The notes below the pieces were generated by a model, which was given only the letters and a program-made list of their open reading frames with translations, was not told the origin of the DNA and did no database searches. 64,000 nucleotides of DNA from Pseudodesulfovibrio sediminis (GTDB taxonomy: Bacteria; Desulfobacterota; Desulfovibrionia; Desulfovibrionales; Desulfovibrionaceae): contig NZ_AP024485.1 of assembly GCF_020886695.1 (NCBI RefSeq), positions 3,167,001-3,231,000 of the forward strand. Direction: 5' to 3'. How positions within the stretch are numbered: position 1 is the first letter of the stretch; every line of letters starts with the position of its first letter. The translations under genes and the position numbers were made by a program. Below are positions 24,844-33,083 of this stretch, piece after piece.

Positions 24844-26148
24844 TTAACCCTTGGTTACCGTCTCAAAGGCCGCTTCCATGATGGAGAGGCCGCGTTCAAG
24901 CTCTGCGTCGGTGATGGTCAGGGGCATGAGCGTGCGGATGACGTTGCCGCCATTGCCGCAGGAGAGCAGAACGAGTCCGTTTTTGGCGCACTCCGCCACC
25001 ACGGCCTTGGTCAGATCCGGGGCAACGGTCTTGGTCGTGCGGTCATGGACCAGCTCCAGGGCAAGCATGGAACCCAAACCGCGGATATCGCCGATGCAGT
25101 CGAATTTCCTGGCCCAGTCTTCAAAGACGGCTCTGACCGTGGTGCCGAGTTTCCGAGATTGTCCGGGCAGGTCGTCGCGCTGGGCGATTTCCAGAGCCGC
25201 GAGGGACGCGGCACAGCTGACGGGGTTGCCGCCGTATGTGCCGCCCAGACCGCCGGGTTGCGGGGCGTTCATGAGATCGGCGCGTCCCGTACAGGCGGAG
25301 ATGGGCATACCGCCGCCCAGGGACTTGGCCGATGTCAGCAGATCAGGGATCATGTCCCACTGTTCTATGGCGAACATGGTGCCGGTGCGGCCGATGCCGG
25401 ACTGGACTTCATCCGCGATGAACAGGATGCCGAACTCTTCACAGATTTCCTTGATGCGGGGGAAATATTCCTTGGGAGGCACCACGAACCCACCTTCTCC
25501 GGCCACCGGTTCCAGAATGATGGCGGCCACGGATTCCGGGTCCACCATGTCCACAAACCGTTTCTTCAGCAGTTCCGCACATTCGATGTTGCAGCTCGGG
25601 TAGGAACAGCCCACGGGACAGCGGTAACAGTATGCGTAGGGAATGCGGTAGACTTCAGGGGCATAGGGGCCGAAACCGGCCTTGTAGGGCTTGATCTTCG
25701 CGGTCAGGGTGGAGGCCAGCAGGGTGCGGCCATGGAACCCGGAGCCGGATGCGATGATGGCGGGGCGACCGGTGGCGTAGCGGGCGACCTTGATGGCGTT
25801 TTCAACGGCTTCCGCGCCGGAGTTGAATAATCCGGTCATCTTGTCGAAATCGCCGGGCGTCAGCGCATTGAGTTTTTCCGCTACCGCGACATAGCCTTCA
25901 TACGGCATGACGTGGAAACAGGTGTGCAGCATCTTGGCTGCCTGTTTCTGCACCGCGCTGACCACTTCGGGATGGCAATGCCCCACATTGTTGACGCCGA
26001 TGCCGCTGGCAAAGTCTATATATGTATTGCCCTCTACATCGGTTACCGTGGCGTTGCTGGCCGAGTCTGCATAAATGGAAGTGAGGTTGATCACGCCGCG
26101 GGGAACGGCTTTGTTTCGTCTCTGAAGTAACTCATCTGTTTTGATCAT
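24844..26148 (-). CDS. gabT: 4-aminobutyrate aminotransferase
   Basis: 434 residues, class III PLP aminotransferase. It moves the amino group of GABA to 2-oxoglutarate, giving succinate semialdehyde. NSGAEAVENAIKVAR, SGFHGRTLLA, ADEVQSGIGRTG and Lys275 (SAKSLGGGMPIS) are present. A cysteine-rich loop (Cys174, 177, 181, 186, 190) matches a form common in GabT homologues of anaerobes. It is the first gene of the polyamine run, behind a candidate sigma-54 promoter (26200-26213) and two upstream palindromes, so the whole pathway may be induced from here. Confidence 0.9.
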   Translation of the reverse strand: MIKTDELLQRRNKAVPRGVINLTSIYADSASNATVTDVEGNTYIDFASGIGVNNVGHCHPEVVSAVQKQAAKMLHTCFHVMPYEGYVAVAEKLNALTPGDFDKMTGLFNSGAEAVENAIKVARYATGRPAIIASGSGFHGRTLLASTLTAKIKPYKAGFGPYAPEVYRIPYAYCYRCPVGCSYPSCNIECAELLKKRFVDMVDPESVAAIILEPVAGEGGFVVPPKEYFPRIKEICEEFGILFIADEVQSGIGRTGTMFAIEQWDMIPDLLTSAKSLGGGMPISACTGRADLMNAPQPGGLGGTYGGNPVSCAASLAALEIAQRDDLPGQSRKLGTTVRAVFEDWARKFDCIGDIRGLGSMLALELVHDRTTKTVAPDLTKAVVAECAKNGLVLLSCGNGGNVIRTLMPLTITDAELERGLSIMEAAFETVTKG

Positions 26149-26199
26149 GATTTCACCATTAGTATATCGTGTTGGAATGCATTGACTGACGATATAATA

Positions 26200-26213
26200 G
26201 CAAATGGTGGTCC
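26200..26213 (-). promoter_or_regulatory. Candidate sigma-54 promoter of the polyamine operon
   Basis: On the minus strand GG-N10-GC with the -12 half TTTGCT and the -24 half GGGACC. The essential GG and GC steps have exact spacing; the -24 half is otherwise loose. Predicted start near 26188, 40 nt before gabT. Confidence 0.5.
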
Positions 26214-26278
26214 CGTTAGTATTTCTCCTTTTATATTAAGATGTTATGCATATGGCAGGGAAGGCGCTTCCCCTGTGT

Positions 26279-26296
26279 TGATTCAGTATTGAATCG
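26279..26296. promoter_or_regulatory. Activator palindrome, copy 1
   Basis: TGATTCAGTATTGAATCG: half-sites GATTCA and TGAATC around a 4-bp centre. Its centre is about 100 bp upstream of the predicted gabT transcription start. Confidence 0.7.
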
Positions 26297-26336
26297 AACA
26301 ACAAGGCTAAATTATTTAAATTATTAGATTAAATGT

Positions 26337-26354
26337 TGATTCAATTATGAATCA
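26337..26354. promoter_or_regulatory. Activator palindrome, copy 2
   Basis: TGATTCAATTATGAATCA, same half-sites as copy 1 and 58 bp from it centre to centre. Confidence 0.7.
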
Positions 26355-26516
26355 AAGCGATAATTTACAAGATTGTTACTGTTGATTGGTAAATCAGCAA
26401 TTATATGAGGGGAATTGAACATAAAGTGTCAAAAAAGATAAAGCCTGCACTTCATTATTGTGTATTGCGACGATGATTGTCAAAAATGTCAATTTAGCTA
26501 CATTTTCAAATTTCTT

Positions 26517-26534
26517 TGATTCAATATTGAATCA
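26517..26534. promoter_or_regulatory. Activator palindrome, copy 3, overlapping the regulator stop codon
   Basis: TGATTCAATATTGAATCA, a perfect 18-bp palindrome. It covers the stop codon of the 26532 regulator gene and lies about 340 bp upstream of the predicted gabT start site. Confidence 0.65.
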
Positions 26535-28238
26535 AGCGTCGCGCAGATTGTATCGCTTCATTTTTCGGACGACCGTGGGCTGGCTGATGCCCAGATATCC
26601 GGCCATCTCTCGCGTGTTGTTGCAGGCGGTCATGGCCTGTCGGAGCATCTTGCGCTCCAGTCGTCCTACCTCTTCAGACATGGTCCCGATTTCACGGCCT
26701 TTTTCGCCTGTTCGTTCAAAGATGTCTTCAAGATATTCGTCCAGATTATCTTCTTCGCAGATGACCACGGCTTTCTTGAGTACGCCGATGAGTTCGCGGA
26801 CATTGCCGGGAAACGGGTGTTTTTGCATGATTTTCATGCCGGCCGTCCCGATTCGTTTCGAGGTTTTGAAGATAGTATTGAATTGATTGAGGTAATGGTT
26901 GGTCAGCTCGAACACGTCTTCAGGACGTTGTCTTAGCGGTGGTATGTTCACAGTGAAGGTGTTGAGCCTGTATAACAAATCCCGGCGAAATTCCTTGTGC
27001 TCGACAAGAGCTTTCAGGTTGCGGTTGGTGGCCGCGACAATGATGCAGTTGACGCGTTTCGGCTGGCTCGCTCCCAAGGGGTAATATTCGTGATCATCCA
27101 GGCATTTGAGCAGCTTGGCCTGCATGTCCAGAGGGATTTCACCCACTTCATCCAAAAAGAAGGTCCCTCCGGCAGCCAACTCAAACATGCCTGATTTGCC
27201 TTGCTCCGATGCCCCGGTAAACGCGCCTTTCTCATAGCCGAAGAGTTCGGCCTCAAATAATGTTTCCGGCAGGGTGGCGCAGTTTACCTGAATAAAGGGC
27301 TTGTCTCTGCGGGGGCTGGTGTCATGGATGAACTTGGCGAGCAGCCCTTTGCCGGTGCCGGATTCGCCCATGAGCAGGATCTCCGATGTTTCGAATTTGG
27401 CGAGTTTTTGCGCGGTTTCCATGGCCTTGCGCATGGATGTGCTCTCGGCCACCACATGTCCCTTCTTGAGTTCCATGAGGGAGAGGCCGGTCAGCTCGGC
27501 TTCGGCTTTTTCCTTGGCTTTGCGGGTCTGGGCCAGCGTGCTGCGGAGTTCGTTGAGATCGGTGATATCCCGTTCATTGAGCACGACAAGGCGTATGCTC
27601 CCGTCTTCATTGAATGTGGGAGTGCCGGTCACGATGAGTTGGCGTCCGGTCTTGCGGACTTGCTGCAGGACAGAGATGCGCCGTTTTTTCTTGAGCACTT
27701 CAAGGGTGGCGGATCTGTCTATGAAGCTTTCCTTGACGAGTTCCGCGACATTCTTCCCGATGGCCTGAGCCGCATAGATCGAGTTGAGGTTCTCGGAGGC
27801 CTTGTTGATGTCCAGCACCACGCCATCGCCATCTGTTATCCAGATGCCGTCACTGGACGTCTCGAACACCGCTTCCATGTGCGCGGCCAATCGTTTGTAT
27901 TCCTTTGTCTGGGTAACGCCGCTTTCCTCATTGCTCGGGTGAACGGATATGAGGGTGCCCACTATCTCGTCGTTCATGAGAATGGGATTGGTGACCACAG
28001 TGAATTTCCCGGCTGTGGCGTGTTCGAATTCCGTGTCTGTCGTCTGGTCGACATCGATACCAGGGATTATCCGGGCCAGTTCAAGGCCGTACATCTCGCC
28101 GGGTTCATAGTCGAAAGCCTGATCGGCAGATGGTGTCGCGTACACAACCTTCCGGTCGAGAGCCACGGCAATGACCGGGACATCAAGATGGGAGAGAATC
28201 AAATGAAAAGGTATATCAACCGAGGGGTTATGCGGCAT
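26532..28238 (-). CDS. Sigma-54-dependent transcriptional activator with PAS sensors
   Basis: 568 residues. Two PAS-like regions (~8-115 and ~125-230; the second has [19 protein letters not shown]) replace a receiver, so the signal is probably a small molecule. The AAA+ domain (~260-490) has [23 protein letters not shown] and [11 protein letters not shown] TyrR/RocR-like helix-turn-helix ends the protein ([21 protein letters not shown]). It sits directly upstream of the gabT promoter in the same direction, with GATTCA-N4-TGAATC palindromes on both sides of the gene. It is the likely inducer of the polyamine operon, with self-control through the copy at 28263. Ligand unknown. Confidence 0.92.
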   Translation of the reverse strand: MPHNPSVDIPFHLILSHLDVPVIAVALDRKVVYATPSADQAFDYEPGEMYGLELARIIPGIDVDQTTDTEFEHATAGKFTVVTNPILMNDEIVGTLISVHPSNEESGVTQTKEYKRLAAHMEAVFETSSDGIWITDGDGVVLDINKASENLNSIYAAQAIGKNVAELVKESFIDRSATLEVLKKKRRISVLQQVRKTGRQLIVTGTPTFNEDGSIRLVVLNERDITDLNELRSTLAQTRKAKEKAEAELTGLSLMELKKGHVVAESTSMRKAMETAQKLAKFETSEILLMGESGTGKGLLAKFIHDTSPRRDKPFIQVNCATLPETLFEAELFGYEKGAFTGASEQGKSGMFELAAGGTFFLDEVGEIPLDMQAKLLKCLDDHEYYPLGASQPKRVNCIIVAATNRNLKALVEHKEFRRDLLYRLNTFTVNIPPLRQRPEDVFELTNHYLNQFNTIFKTSKRIGTAGMKIMQKHPFPGNVRELIGVLKKAVVICEEDNLDEYLEDIFERTGEKGREIGTMSEEVGRLERKMLRQAMTACNNTREMAGYLGISQPTVVRKMKRYNLRDA

Positions 28239-28262
28239 TTTTTCGGCTCCTGAAAGCGGTGC

Positions 28263-28280
28263 TGATTCAATAATGAATCG
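28263..28280. promoter_or_regulatory. Activator palindrome, copy 4, before the regulator gene
   Basis: TGATTCAATAATGAATCG, 25 bp upstream of the regulator ATG. At this position a bound protein would more likely block than assist polymerase, so negative autoregulation is suggested. Confidence 0.65.
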
Positions 28281-28283
28281 TTT

Positions 28284-28297
28284 GTTTCTATAGAAAC
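28284..28297. promoter_or_regulatory. 14-bp perfect palindrome beside copy 4
   Basis: GTTTCTATAGAAAC reads the same on both strands. It is unlike the GATTCA palindromes, so another protein may bind here, or the AT-rich centre may be part of a promoter. Confidence 0.3.
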
Positions 28298-28448
28298 TCC
28301 ATGCCTGTGTCCAACCCTATTCGAGTCAGAGATGTACGCATATTAGGAAACCACCAGGAATAGATAGACAGAATCTATCCATTGCACCCCCGTTTTTAAG
28401 TAATTCAATTTGTTGCAGGTATTGCAGCATGGTAGTTGTTGGTGCATC

Positions 28449-28922
28449 ATGCATCGTATTGTTTTGTTCTTCACATCCATCTGGACCTATCGGGTTGCGC
28501 GTCTCGTGCTCGGCCTGATGTTTGTTGTTGCCGGCGTTATCAAGCTCGCTGGGCCATACCAGTTTGCCATCGTCATTGACGCCTTCGGTCTGGTCCCTCG
28601 TTTTGCCCTTATGCCTCTGGCCTATCTCATCCCTGCCATCGAAGTAATCGCCGGGATTGGATTGATTCTGGACAAGCGCGGTAGTCTTCCTGTCATCGGG
28701 GGGATGACCGTGCTGTTCCTGTTCGTGTTGGGATATGGGTTGCATCTGGGGCTGGACATCGATTGCGGGTGCTACGGTCCCGGCGATCCGGAAGCAGAAG
28801 CCTTCAGTAGTTTGCGTGATTCTTTCTACCGTGATTTGTGGCTATTGACCGGGGTGGTGTTCTGTTATTGGTGGCGATGGATGTCAGTGCGGGGCCAACC
28901 CGCTTCATCGTCTGAATCGTAA
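28449..28922 (+). CDS. MauE/DoxX-like membrane protein
   Basis: 157 residues, four hydrophobic helices. The motif DIDCGCYGPGDPE after helix three is typical of the MauE/DoxX-like family, whose members often sit with thioredoxin-like or rhodanese proteins and are thought to move reducing power or help disulfide chemistry in the envelope. ATG 28449 starts the conserved hydrophobic N terminus; no strong ribosome site is visible. The exported rhodanese follows 22 nt later, which supports a joint role in periplasmic sulfur or thiol handling. Confidence 0.78.
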   Translation: MHRIVLFFTSIWTYRVARLVLGLMFVVAGVIKLAGPYQFAIVIDAFGLVPRFALMPLAYLIPAIEVIAGIGLILDKRGSLPVIGGMTVLFLFVLGYGLHLGLDIDCGCYGPGDPEAEAFSSLRDSFYRDLWLLTGVVFCYWWRWMSVRGQPASSSES

Positions 28923-28944
28923 AGAAGTTCCTAGGAGGAAACAT

Positions 28945-29478
28945 ATGTTGAGTAAATTGAAATTGATTGCATTTGTGGCTGTGTGTTGTGTCATGGTTGC
29001 CGGTACGGCCTTTGCGGGCTTCTTTGGCGACAAATTCGAAGACGAGGTCGTCAAGGAAACAGGCGCAGTGAAGCTGGTCCGTGAAGTTCAGAAAGGTGGA
29101 TACGACGTCGTCACCACTGAAGAGCTCAAAGGATGGATTGACGCCGGCAAGAAAATGATCATCGTGGACACCATGCCGTATGAAGCCAGTTACAAGAAAG
29201 GGCATGTACCCGGCGCAGTGCCGTTTGAATTTCCTGTTCCTGACATGACCGAGTGGGACACTGCCAAGACCGCAGACAAGACCCAGGCAGATTACGAAGC
29301 ATTGCTCGGCGCTGACAAGGATGCACTCATCGTTGTTTACTGCGGGTTCGTGAAATGCACGCGCAGTCACAATGGCGCGGTGTGGGCCAAGAAGCTTGGC
29401 TATACCAACGTTGTTCGTTACCCTGGTGGCATCTTTGCCTGGAAGGGTATGGACTACCCCGTCGAAACGGCAGAATAA
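28945..29478 (+). CDS. Exported rhodanese-domain protein
   Basis: 177 residues. A signal peptide (cleaved after AGTAFA, residue ~24) is followed by a single rhodanese domain (TTEELKGWIDAGKKMIIVDTM, GHVPGAVPFEFP). The active-site region VVYCGFVKCTRSH has two cysteines, the first at the usual catalytic position. It would act in the periplasm as a sulfur carrier or transferase. AGGAGG stands 6 nt before ATG 28945. It is coupled by position to the MauE-like gene. Confidence 0.87.
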   Translation: MLSKLKLIAFVAVCCVMVAGTAFAGFFGDKFEDEVVKETGAVKLVREVQKGGYDVVTTEELKGWIDAGKKMIIVDTMPYEASYKKGHVPGAVPFEFPVPDMTEWDTAKTADKTQADYEALLGADKDALIVVYCGFVKCTRSHNGAVWAKKLGYTNVVRYPGGIFAWKGMDYPVETAE

Positions 29479-29488
29479 TTAAAGGAGA

Positions 29489-29516
29489 CTGCCCCGTATC
29501 ACATGATGCGGGGCAG
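29489..29516 (+). other. Strong hairpin between rhodanese and C_GCAxxG_C_C genes
   Basis: Thirteen-base arms (29489-29501 and 29504-29516) pair with a single T-G wobble around CA. The right arm ends in the AGGA that would serve as ribosome site for ATG 29524. It could be a terminator without a good T-run, or it could restrict translation of the next gene. Confidence 0.45.
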
Positions 29517-29523
29517 GATTTGT

Positions 29524-30072
29524 ATGCTGAAAGAATCACAGCTTGTACTCAGTGAGACCGTAGCCAAAAAGGCCGAGTCTCTGTACCGCTCGCGGCAACA
29601 CCTCTGTGCTGACGCCATGTTGCTGGCGTTCAACGGAGCCTTTGACGGTGGATTGACCGAGCAGCAGGCCGTGGGACTGACTTCAGGCATGTCCATAGGC
29701 CAGGGCGATTCCGGCTGTCTGTGCGGGGCCGTGGCCAGCGGTGCGCTGGTGCTGGGGTTGTTTCTGGGCAAGGATGGCGCCTATCGCAATGCAGCCACGA
29801 TACGGTCGGCGGTCAACGATCTCCACACCCGTTTTAAACGGGTGAACAAGTCCACCTGCTGTCGGGTATTGACCAAGAAGGTCAAAGATGACCAGAAGGC
29901 GCATTTCGAGCAGTGTGCCCGGTACACTGGCGAGGCCGCGGGTATTGTGGCCGATATTCTTTTCGAACGCCGCCCTGAGTTGATTGATCGCATCAATCAG
30001 GCGTATGTCACCAAACACGACTCCAAAACCACGGGCATTATTCGTCTTCTCTTCAATCGTCTCTTCCGCTAA
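29524..30072 (+). CDS. C_GCAxxG_C_C family probable redox protein
   Basis: 182 residues. Family cysteines are present: HLCADAMLLAFNGAF, then GDSGCLCGAVASGALVLG, then STCCRVLT and EQCARYTGEAA. The family is small, often found in anaerobes and near thiol or metal redox genes, and has no firm biochemical role. ATG 29524 is preferred (AGGA 6 nt upstream); ATG 29503 is possible but lies in the loop of the hairpin. Cytoplasmic, no signal peptide. Confidence 0.82.
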   Translation: MLKESQLVLSETVAKKAESLYRSRQHLCADAMLLAFNGAFDGGLTEQQAVGLTSGMSIGQGDSGCLCGAVASGALVLGLFLGKDGAYRNAATIRSAVNDLHTRFKRVNKSTCCRVLTKKVKDDQKAHFEQCARYTGEAAGIVADILFERRPELIDRINQAYVTKHDSKTTGIIRLLFNRLFR

Positions 30073-30095
30073 TTCTCCATATATTCCATGGGCCC

Positions 30096-31016
30096 CTAGT
30101 GTGAGGCGGCCTGTCTGAATGCCTCGGCTGCGTGTCTGAGGTTGTTGGCCCAGTCGTCCGAGAGCGGGTCCAGAGGGATGACCTGCGCGTCCAGTTCCGT
30201 GGCGATGACCTGTGCGCTCTTCTGTGAGAATTGCGGTTGGACAAAGACTACGTGAACGCCCTGTTCGCGGCCATGTTTGATGATTTCGATGAGATGGCGC
30301 GGGCTGGGAGTATTGCCGTTTGCCTCAATGGGGAGCTGATGCAGATTATAGCGTGCGGCAAAGTAGCCCCACGAAGGGTGGAAGACCATGAAGGATCGTC
30401 TGTCCTCGGGCAGAGTGGCGAGCGTCTTGGCAATGGCACTGTCGAGCTGGTTGATCTCGTCAAGGAGCGCAGCCAGGTTGGCTTCGTAAACCGACGCATG
30501 TTCCGGGTCGATCAAGGCCAACCCCTTGCAGGTGTTTTCAGCGATGGTCCGCGCCCGCATAGGGTCCAACCAGATGTGCGGATCAAGAATCCCGTTGTCT
30601 TCATGGTCTTCGTGGTCATGCTCCATCGCCTTGTTGTCATGGTGGTCATGCTCTGCCATGGGCAGTTTTTGGATACCGTCCTGGGTGTTGATGACCCGCA
30701 GTTCCCTATTGGCCGCCCGGATGCGATCCAGCCAGACCGCTTCAAGGTTGATGCCAATGGCAAAATACGCTTTGGACTTGGAGAGCGCGGCCATTTGTCT
30801 GGGGGACGGCTCATACATGTGCGGATTGGCTGCCGGGCCGACAAGAACGTCCACCTGGACCATCTCCCCACCGATTTTCTGTACGAAATATTTCTGCGGC
30901 ATGATGGAAACGAAAACCTGCATCCCGGCGTGAGCGAATGTCGGGTAGAGGGGCAACAAGGTCCCGAGCAGGCAGGCTGCGATAAGGATTCTGGAAAGGG
31001 GGATACGTGTGTTCAT
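30096..31016 (-). CDS. Zinc/manganese ABC transporter substrate-binding protein (ZnuA/TroA type)
   Basis: 306 residues with a signal peptide (NTRIPLSRILIAACLLGTLLP, cut near FAHA). Cluster A-1 motifs are clear: PHMYEPSPRQM, DPHIWLDP, FHPSWGYFAARY, and a His/Asp-rich loop (AEHDHHDNK, EHDHEDHED) typical of zinc binders. ATG 31016 is supported by AAGGAAGTATC. No permease or ATPase gene is next to it, so it must share a transporter encoded elsewhere or serve as a zinc store. Convergent with the redox gene that ends at 30072. Confidence 0.88.
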   Translation of the reverse strand: MNTRIPLSRILIAACLLGTLLPLYPTFAHAGMQVFVSIMPQKYFVQKIGGEMVQVDVLVGPAANPHMYEPSPRQMAALSKSKAYFAIGINLEAVWLDRIRAANRELRVINTQDGIQKLPMAEHDHHDNKAMEHDHEDHEDNGILDPHIWLDPMRARTIAENTCKGLALIDPEHASVYEANLAALLDEINQLDSAIAKTLATLPEDRRSFMVFHPSWGYFAARYNLHQLPIEANGNTPSPRHLIEIIKHGREQGVHVVFVQPQFSQKSAQVIATELDAQVIPLDPLSDDWANNLRHAAEAFRQAASH

Positions 31017-31217
31017 GATACTTCCTTGACGCTGTATGATTGAAACCATGCAGTACTATGCAACAGGTTTGTTCGGAGGAGTCAAGCAGTAATGAATACC
31101 AAAAGTGCATCCCCTGATACATCGCCAAGAGTGTGTGTGAGATCTCGGCGCGAGAGCAGGGGATGGGCTTGATGGGCTCAGGCTGTTCAGACCTGATGGG
31201 AGAGATCGGCTAACGTC

Positions 31218-31478
31218 TTAATCGGCCTCCACTAGCTCACGAATTTTATCTTTTTTAAACCCCAGCACAACATCGTCGCCAATGACTATGGTGGGGAATG
31301 AAAGTTCTGAATTGACGCTGCGCAACATACGCATGGTGTCGTTTCGTTCATCACCGGACAAGCGGTCGGTGAAAACACATTTGAAACCGTCAATGCCAAG
31401 CATTTCGGTCAGAAAGTCACGGGTATTATGGCAATGGACACAGGTGCTCAGCGCGTAGAGGGTGACATCTTTACTCAT
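31218..31478 (-). CDS. Glutaredoxin-like thiol protein
   Basis: 86 residues, thioredoxin fold. The redox motif CVHC (Cys13, Cys16) lies in YALSTCVHCHNTRDFL, and the cis-Pro segment is SFPTIVIG, followed by GFKKDKIREL. This fits the NrdH/glutaredoxin-like group. ATG 31478 has GGAGAGAACT upstream; a longer frame to 31574 overlaps nadB and is not credible. It follows L-aspartate oxidase by 11 nt, so the two are co-transcribed. Confidence 0.87.
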   Translation of the reverse strand: MSKDVTLYALSTCVHCHNTRDFLTEMLGIDGFKCVFTDRLSGDERNDTMRMLRSVNSELSFPTIVIGDDVVLGFKKDKIRELVEAD

Positions 31479-31489
31479 AGTTCTCTCCG

Positions 31490-33076
31490 TTATCCGTTGT
31501 CCTGCAGATGGTGGCATCCGAGGGATCGCTTGTTGCTCAAGGCAGACATGGCGACAATGTTGGCCGCAAAACATCCGTGGTAGAGGTCAATGAGCGGCTT
31601 GGAAAGCGGCGTGGTCTTGTAGAAAAGAGTCAGGTCCTTGATAAGAACGCGCAGATCCTCGCAGGCGCGTGACAGGCGCTGGTCCGTGCGGTTGATGCCC
31701 GCATAGTTCCACATGGTGGAGCGGATGTTCATCCAATCCTGGGCGATGAGTGCGGGGTCTTCATTCTGCGTTTGCCCCGGGTGCTGCCAGTCAGGGATGG
31801 AGTCCTTGAGCCGACGGTTCACGCCACGTTTCGAGGTCAGTTTCTTGCCGATGGAGTCACCGGCGTTACAACCCCAGAGTACGCCTTCAAGCAGCGAGGT
31901 GCTGGCCAGACGGTTGGCGCCATGCACCCCAGTGCATGAGCATTCGCCGATGGCGTACAGACGCTCCAGGCTGGTCAGCCCGTTGAGGTCGGAGTAGACG
32001 CCGCCGCAGTGGTAATGCGCCGCCGGGACCACCGGGATGGGGTCGTTGTCGATGTTGATTCCCAAGTCCAGGCATCGTTTGTAGATGGTGGGGAATCGCT
32101 GGGAAAGATTGTGTTCCACCGGACGGCAATCCAGGAAGACGCAGTCTTCGCCGGAGCGGTGCAGCGTATCCACGATGGCCCGTGACACGACGTCGCGGGG
32201 GGCAAGTTCCAGGCGCGGGTCATAGCGGGACATGAACCGTTCGCCCTTGCTGTTGACCAGATGTGCGCCTTCTCCGCGCATGGCCTCGGTAATGAGGAAG
32301 AGGCGTTTGGAGCGGTGGAAGAGGGCCGTGGGGTGAAATTGGACATACTCGGCGTTCATGAGTCGGACACCGGCCCGATGGGCCATGGCCAGGGCTGACC
32401 CCAGCGAGCACTTGGCATTGGTGGAGTGCAGGAACAGCCTGCCGGCACCACCTGTGGCCAAGACCGTGTAGTCGGCCAGGAGAGTCTCCACCGTGTTGTT
32501 CGACTCGTTGTAGACATAGGCGCCGAGACACTGGTTGGTCCGGCTGTATCTGAAAGAGAGCGACGTGGTGTGATGCAGGCTGGTGACCAGGTCCACGGCG
32601 GTACGGCCGGACAGGACCTTGATGTTGGGTTCGGCCTGGATCGCTTCGGTCAGCTTTTCCATGATGGCCTTGCCGGTGTAGTCGCCGCAGTAGAGCACCC
32701 GGTAGGCGGAGTGCGCTCCTTCACGGGTCATGTCCAAATCGCCGTTTTCCTTGCGTGCAAAGGGAACGCCGATGCGGTCGATGAGCATCTTTTGCACCGC
32801 ACCGGGGCCGTGCTTGGACAGATGATTCACTGCTTTGGTGCGATTGTGTTTGCAACCGGCCTTGAGGATGTCCTTACTCAAAAGAGCCGGGCTGTCATCA
32901 TAGCCGCGTGCGACAATGCCACCTTGAGCATAGGCGGTGTTGCCGTCTCCGAGGTTGTCCCCGGCGGTGAGCAGCAGGACTTCGTGTCCCTGCGCTGCGA
33001 TATTGAGAGCACAACAGGCACCGGCGATACCTGAACCGATGACCAGCGCCTGTGTTGTAAATCTGGATTGAAGCAT
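31490..33076 (-). CDS. nadB: L-aspartate oxidase
   Basis: 528 residues, FAD enzyme that makes iminoaspartate from aspartate for NAD synthesis; in anaerobes fumarate is the acceptor. Seen are the dinucleotide motif VIGSGIAGACCAL, NTAYAQGGI, the REGAHSAYRVLYCGDYTG active-site block, EYVQFHPTAL, GGVYSDLNG and GECSCTGVHGANRLASTSLLEGVLWG. ATG 33076 is chosen (TAAGG upstream); the longer frame overlaps the preceding gene. nadA and nadC are not nearby. It begins 7 nt after the TrfA-like gene. Confidence 0.9.
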   Translation of the reverse strand: MLQSRFTTQALVIGSGIAGACCALNIAAQGHEVLLLTAGDNLGDGNTAYAQGGIVARGYDDSPALLSKDILKAGCKHNRTKAVNHLSKHGPGAVQKMLIDRIGVPFARKENGDLDMTREGAHSAYRVLYCGDYTGKAIMEKLTEAIQAEPNIKVLSGRTAVDLVTSLHHTTSLSFRYSRTNQCLGAYVYNESNNTVETLLADYTVLATGGAGRLFLHSTNAKCSLGSALAMAHRAGVRLMNAEYVQFHPTALFHRSKRLFLITEAMRGEGAHLVNSKGERFMSRYDPRLELAPRDVVSRAIVDTLHRSGEDCVFLDCRPVEHNLSQRFPTIYKRCLDLGINIDNDPIPVVPAAHYHCGGVYSDLNGLTSLERLYAIGECSCTGVHGANRLASTSLLEGVLWGCNAGDSIGKKLTSKRGVNRRLKDSIPDWQHPGQTQNEDPALIAQDWMNIRSTMWNYAGINRTDQRLSRACEDLRVLIKDLTLFYKTTPLSKPLIDLYHGCFAANIVAMSALSNKRSLGCHHLQDNG

Positions 33077-33083
33077 GAGTGCC

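Larger units (their letters stand above)
26149..26531. other. gabT control region
   Basis: 383 bp, AT-rich, no gene. It contains a candidate sigma-54 promoter facing gabT (26200-26213) and three GATTCA-N4-TGAATC palindromes at 26279, 26337 and 26517, listed separately. The AT-rich stretch between them could bend easily. Confidence 0.75.

Noticed and set aside
31050-31217. Small hairpins between the ZnuA-like and glutaredoxin-like genes
   Set aside because: Stems of 5 bp with no T-run; too weak to call as terminators.
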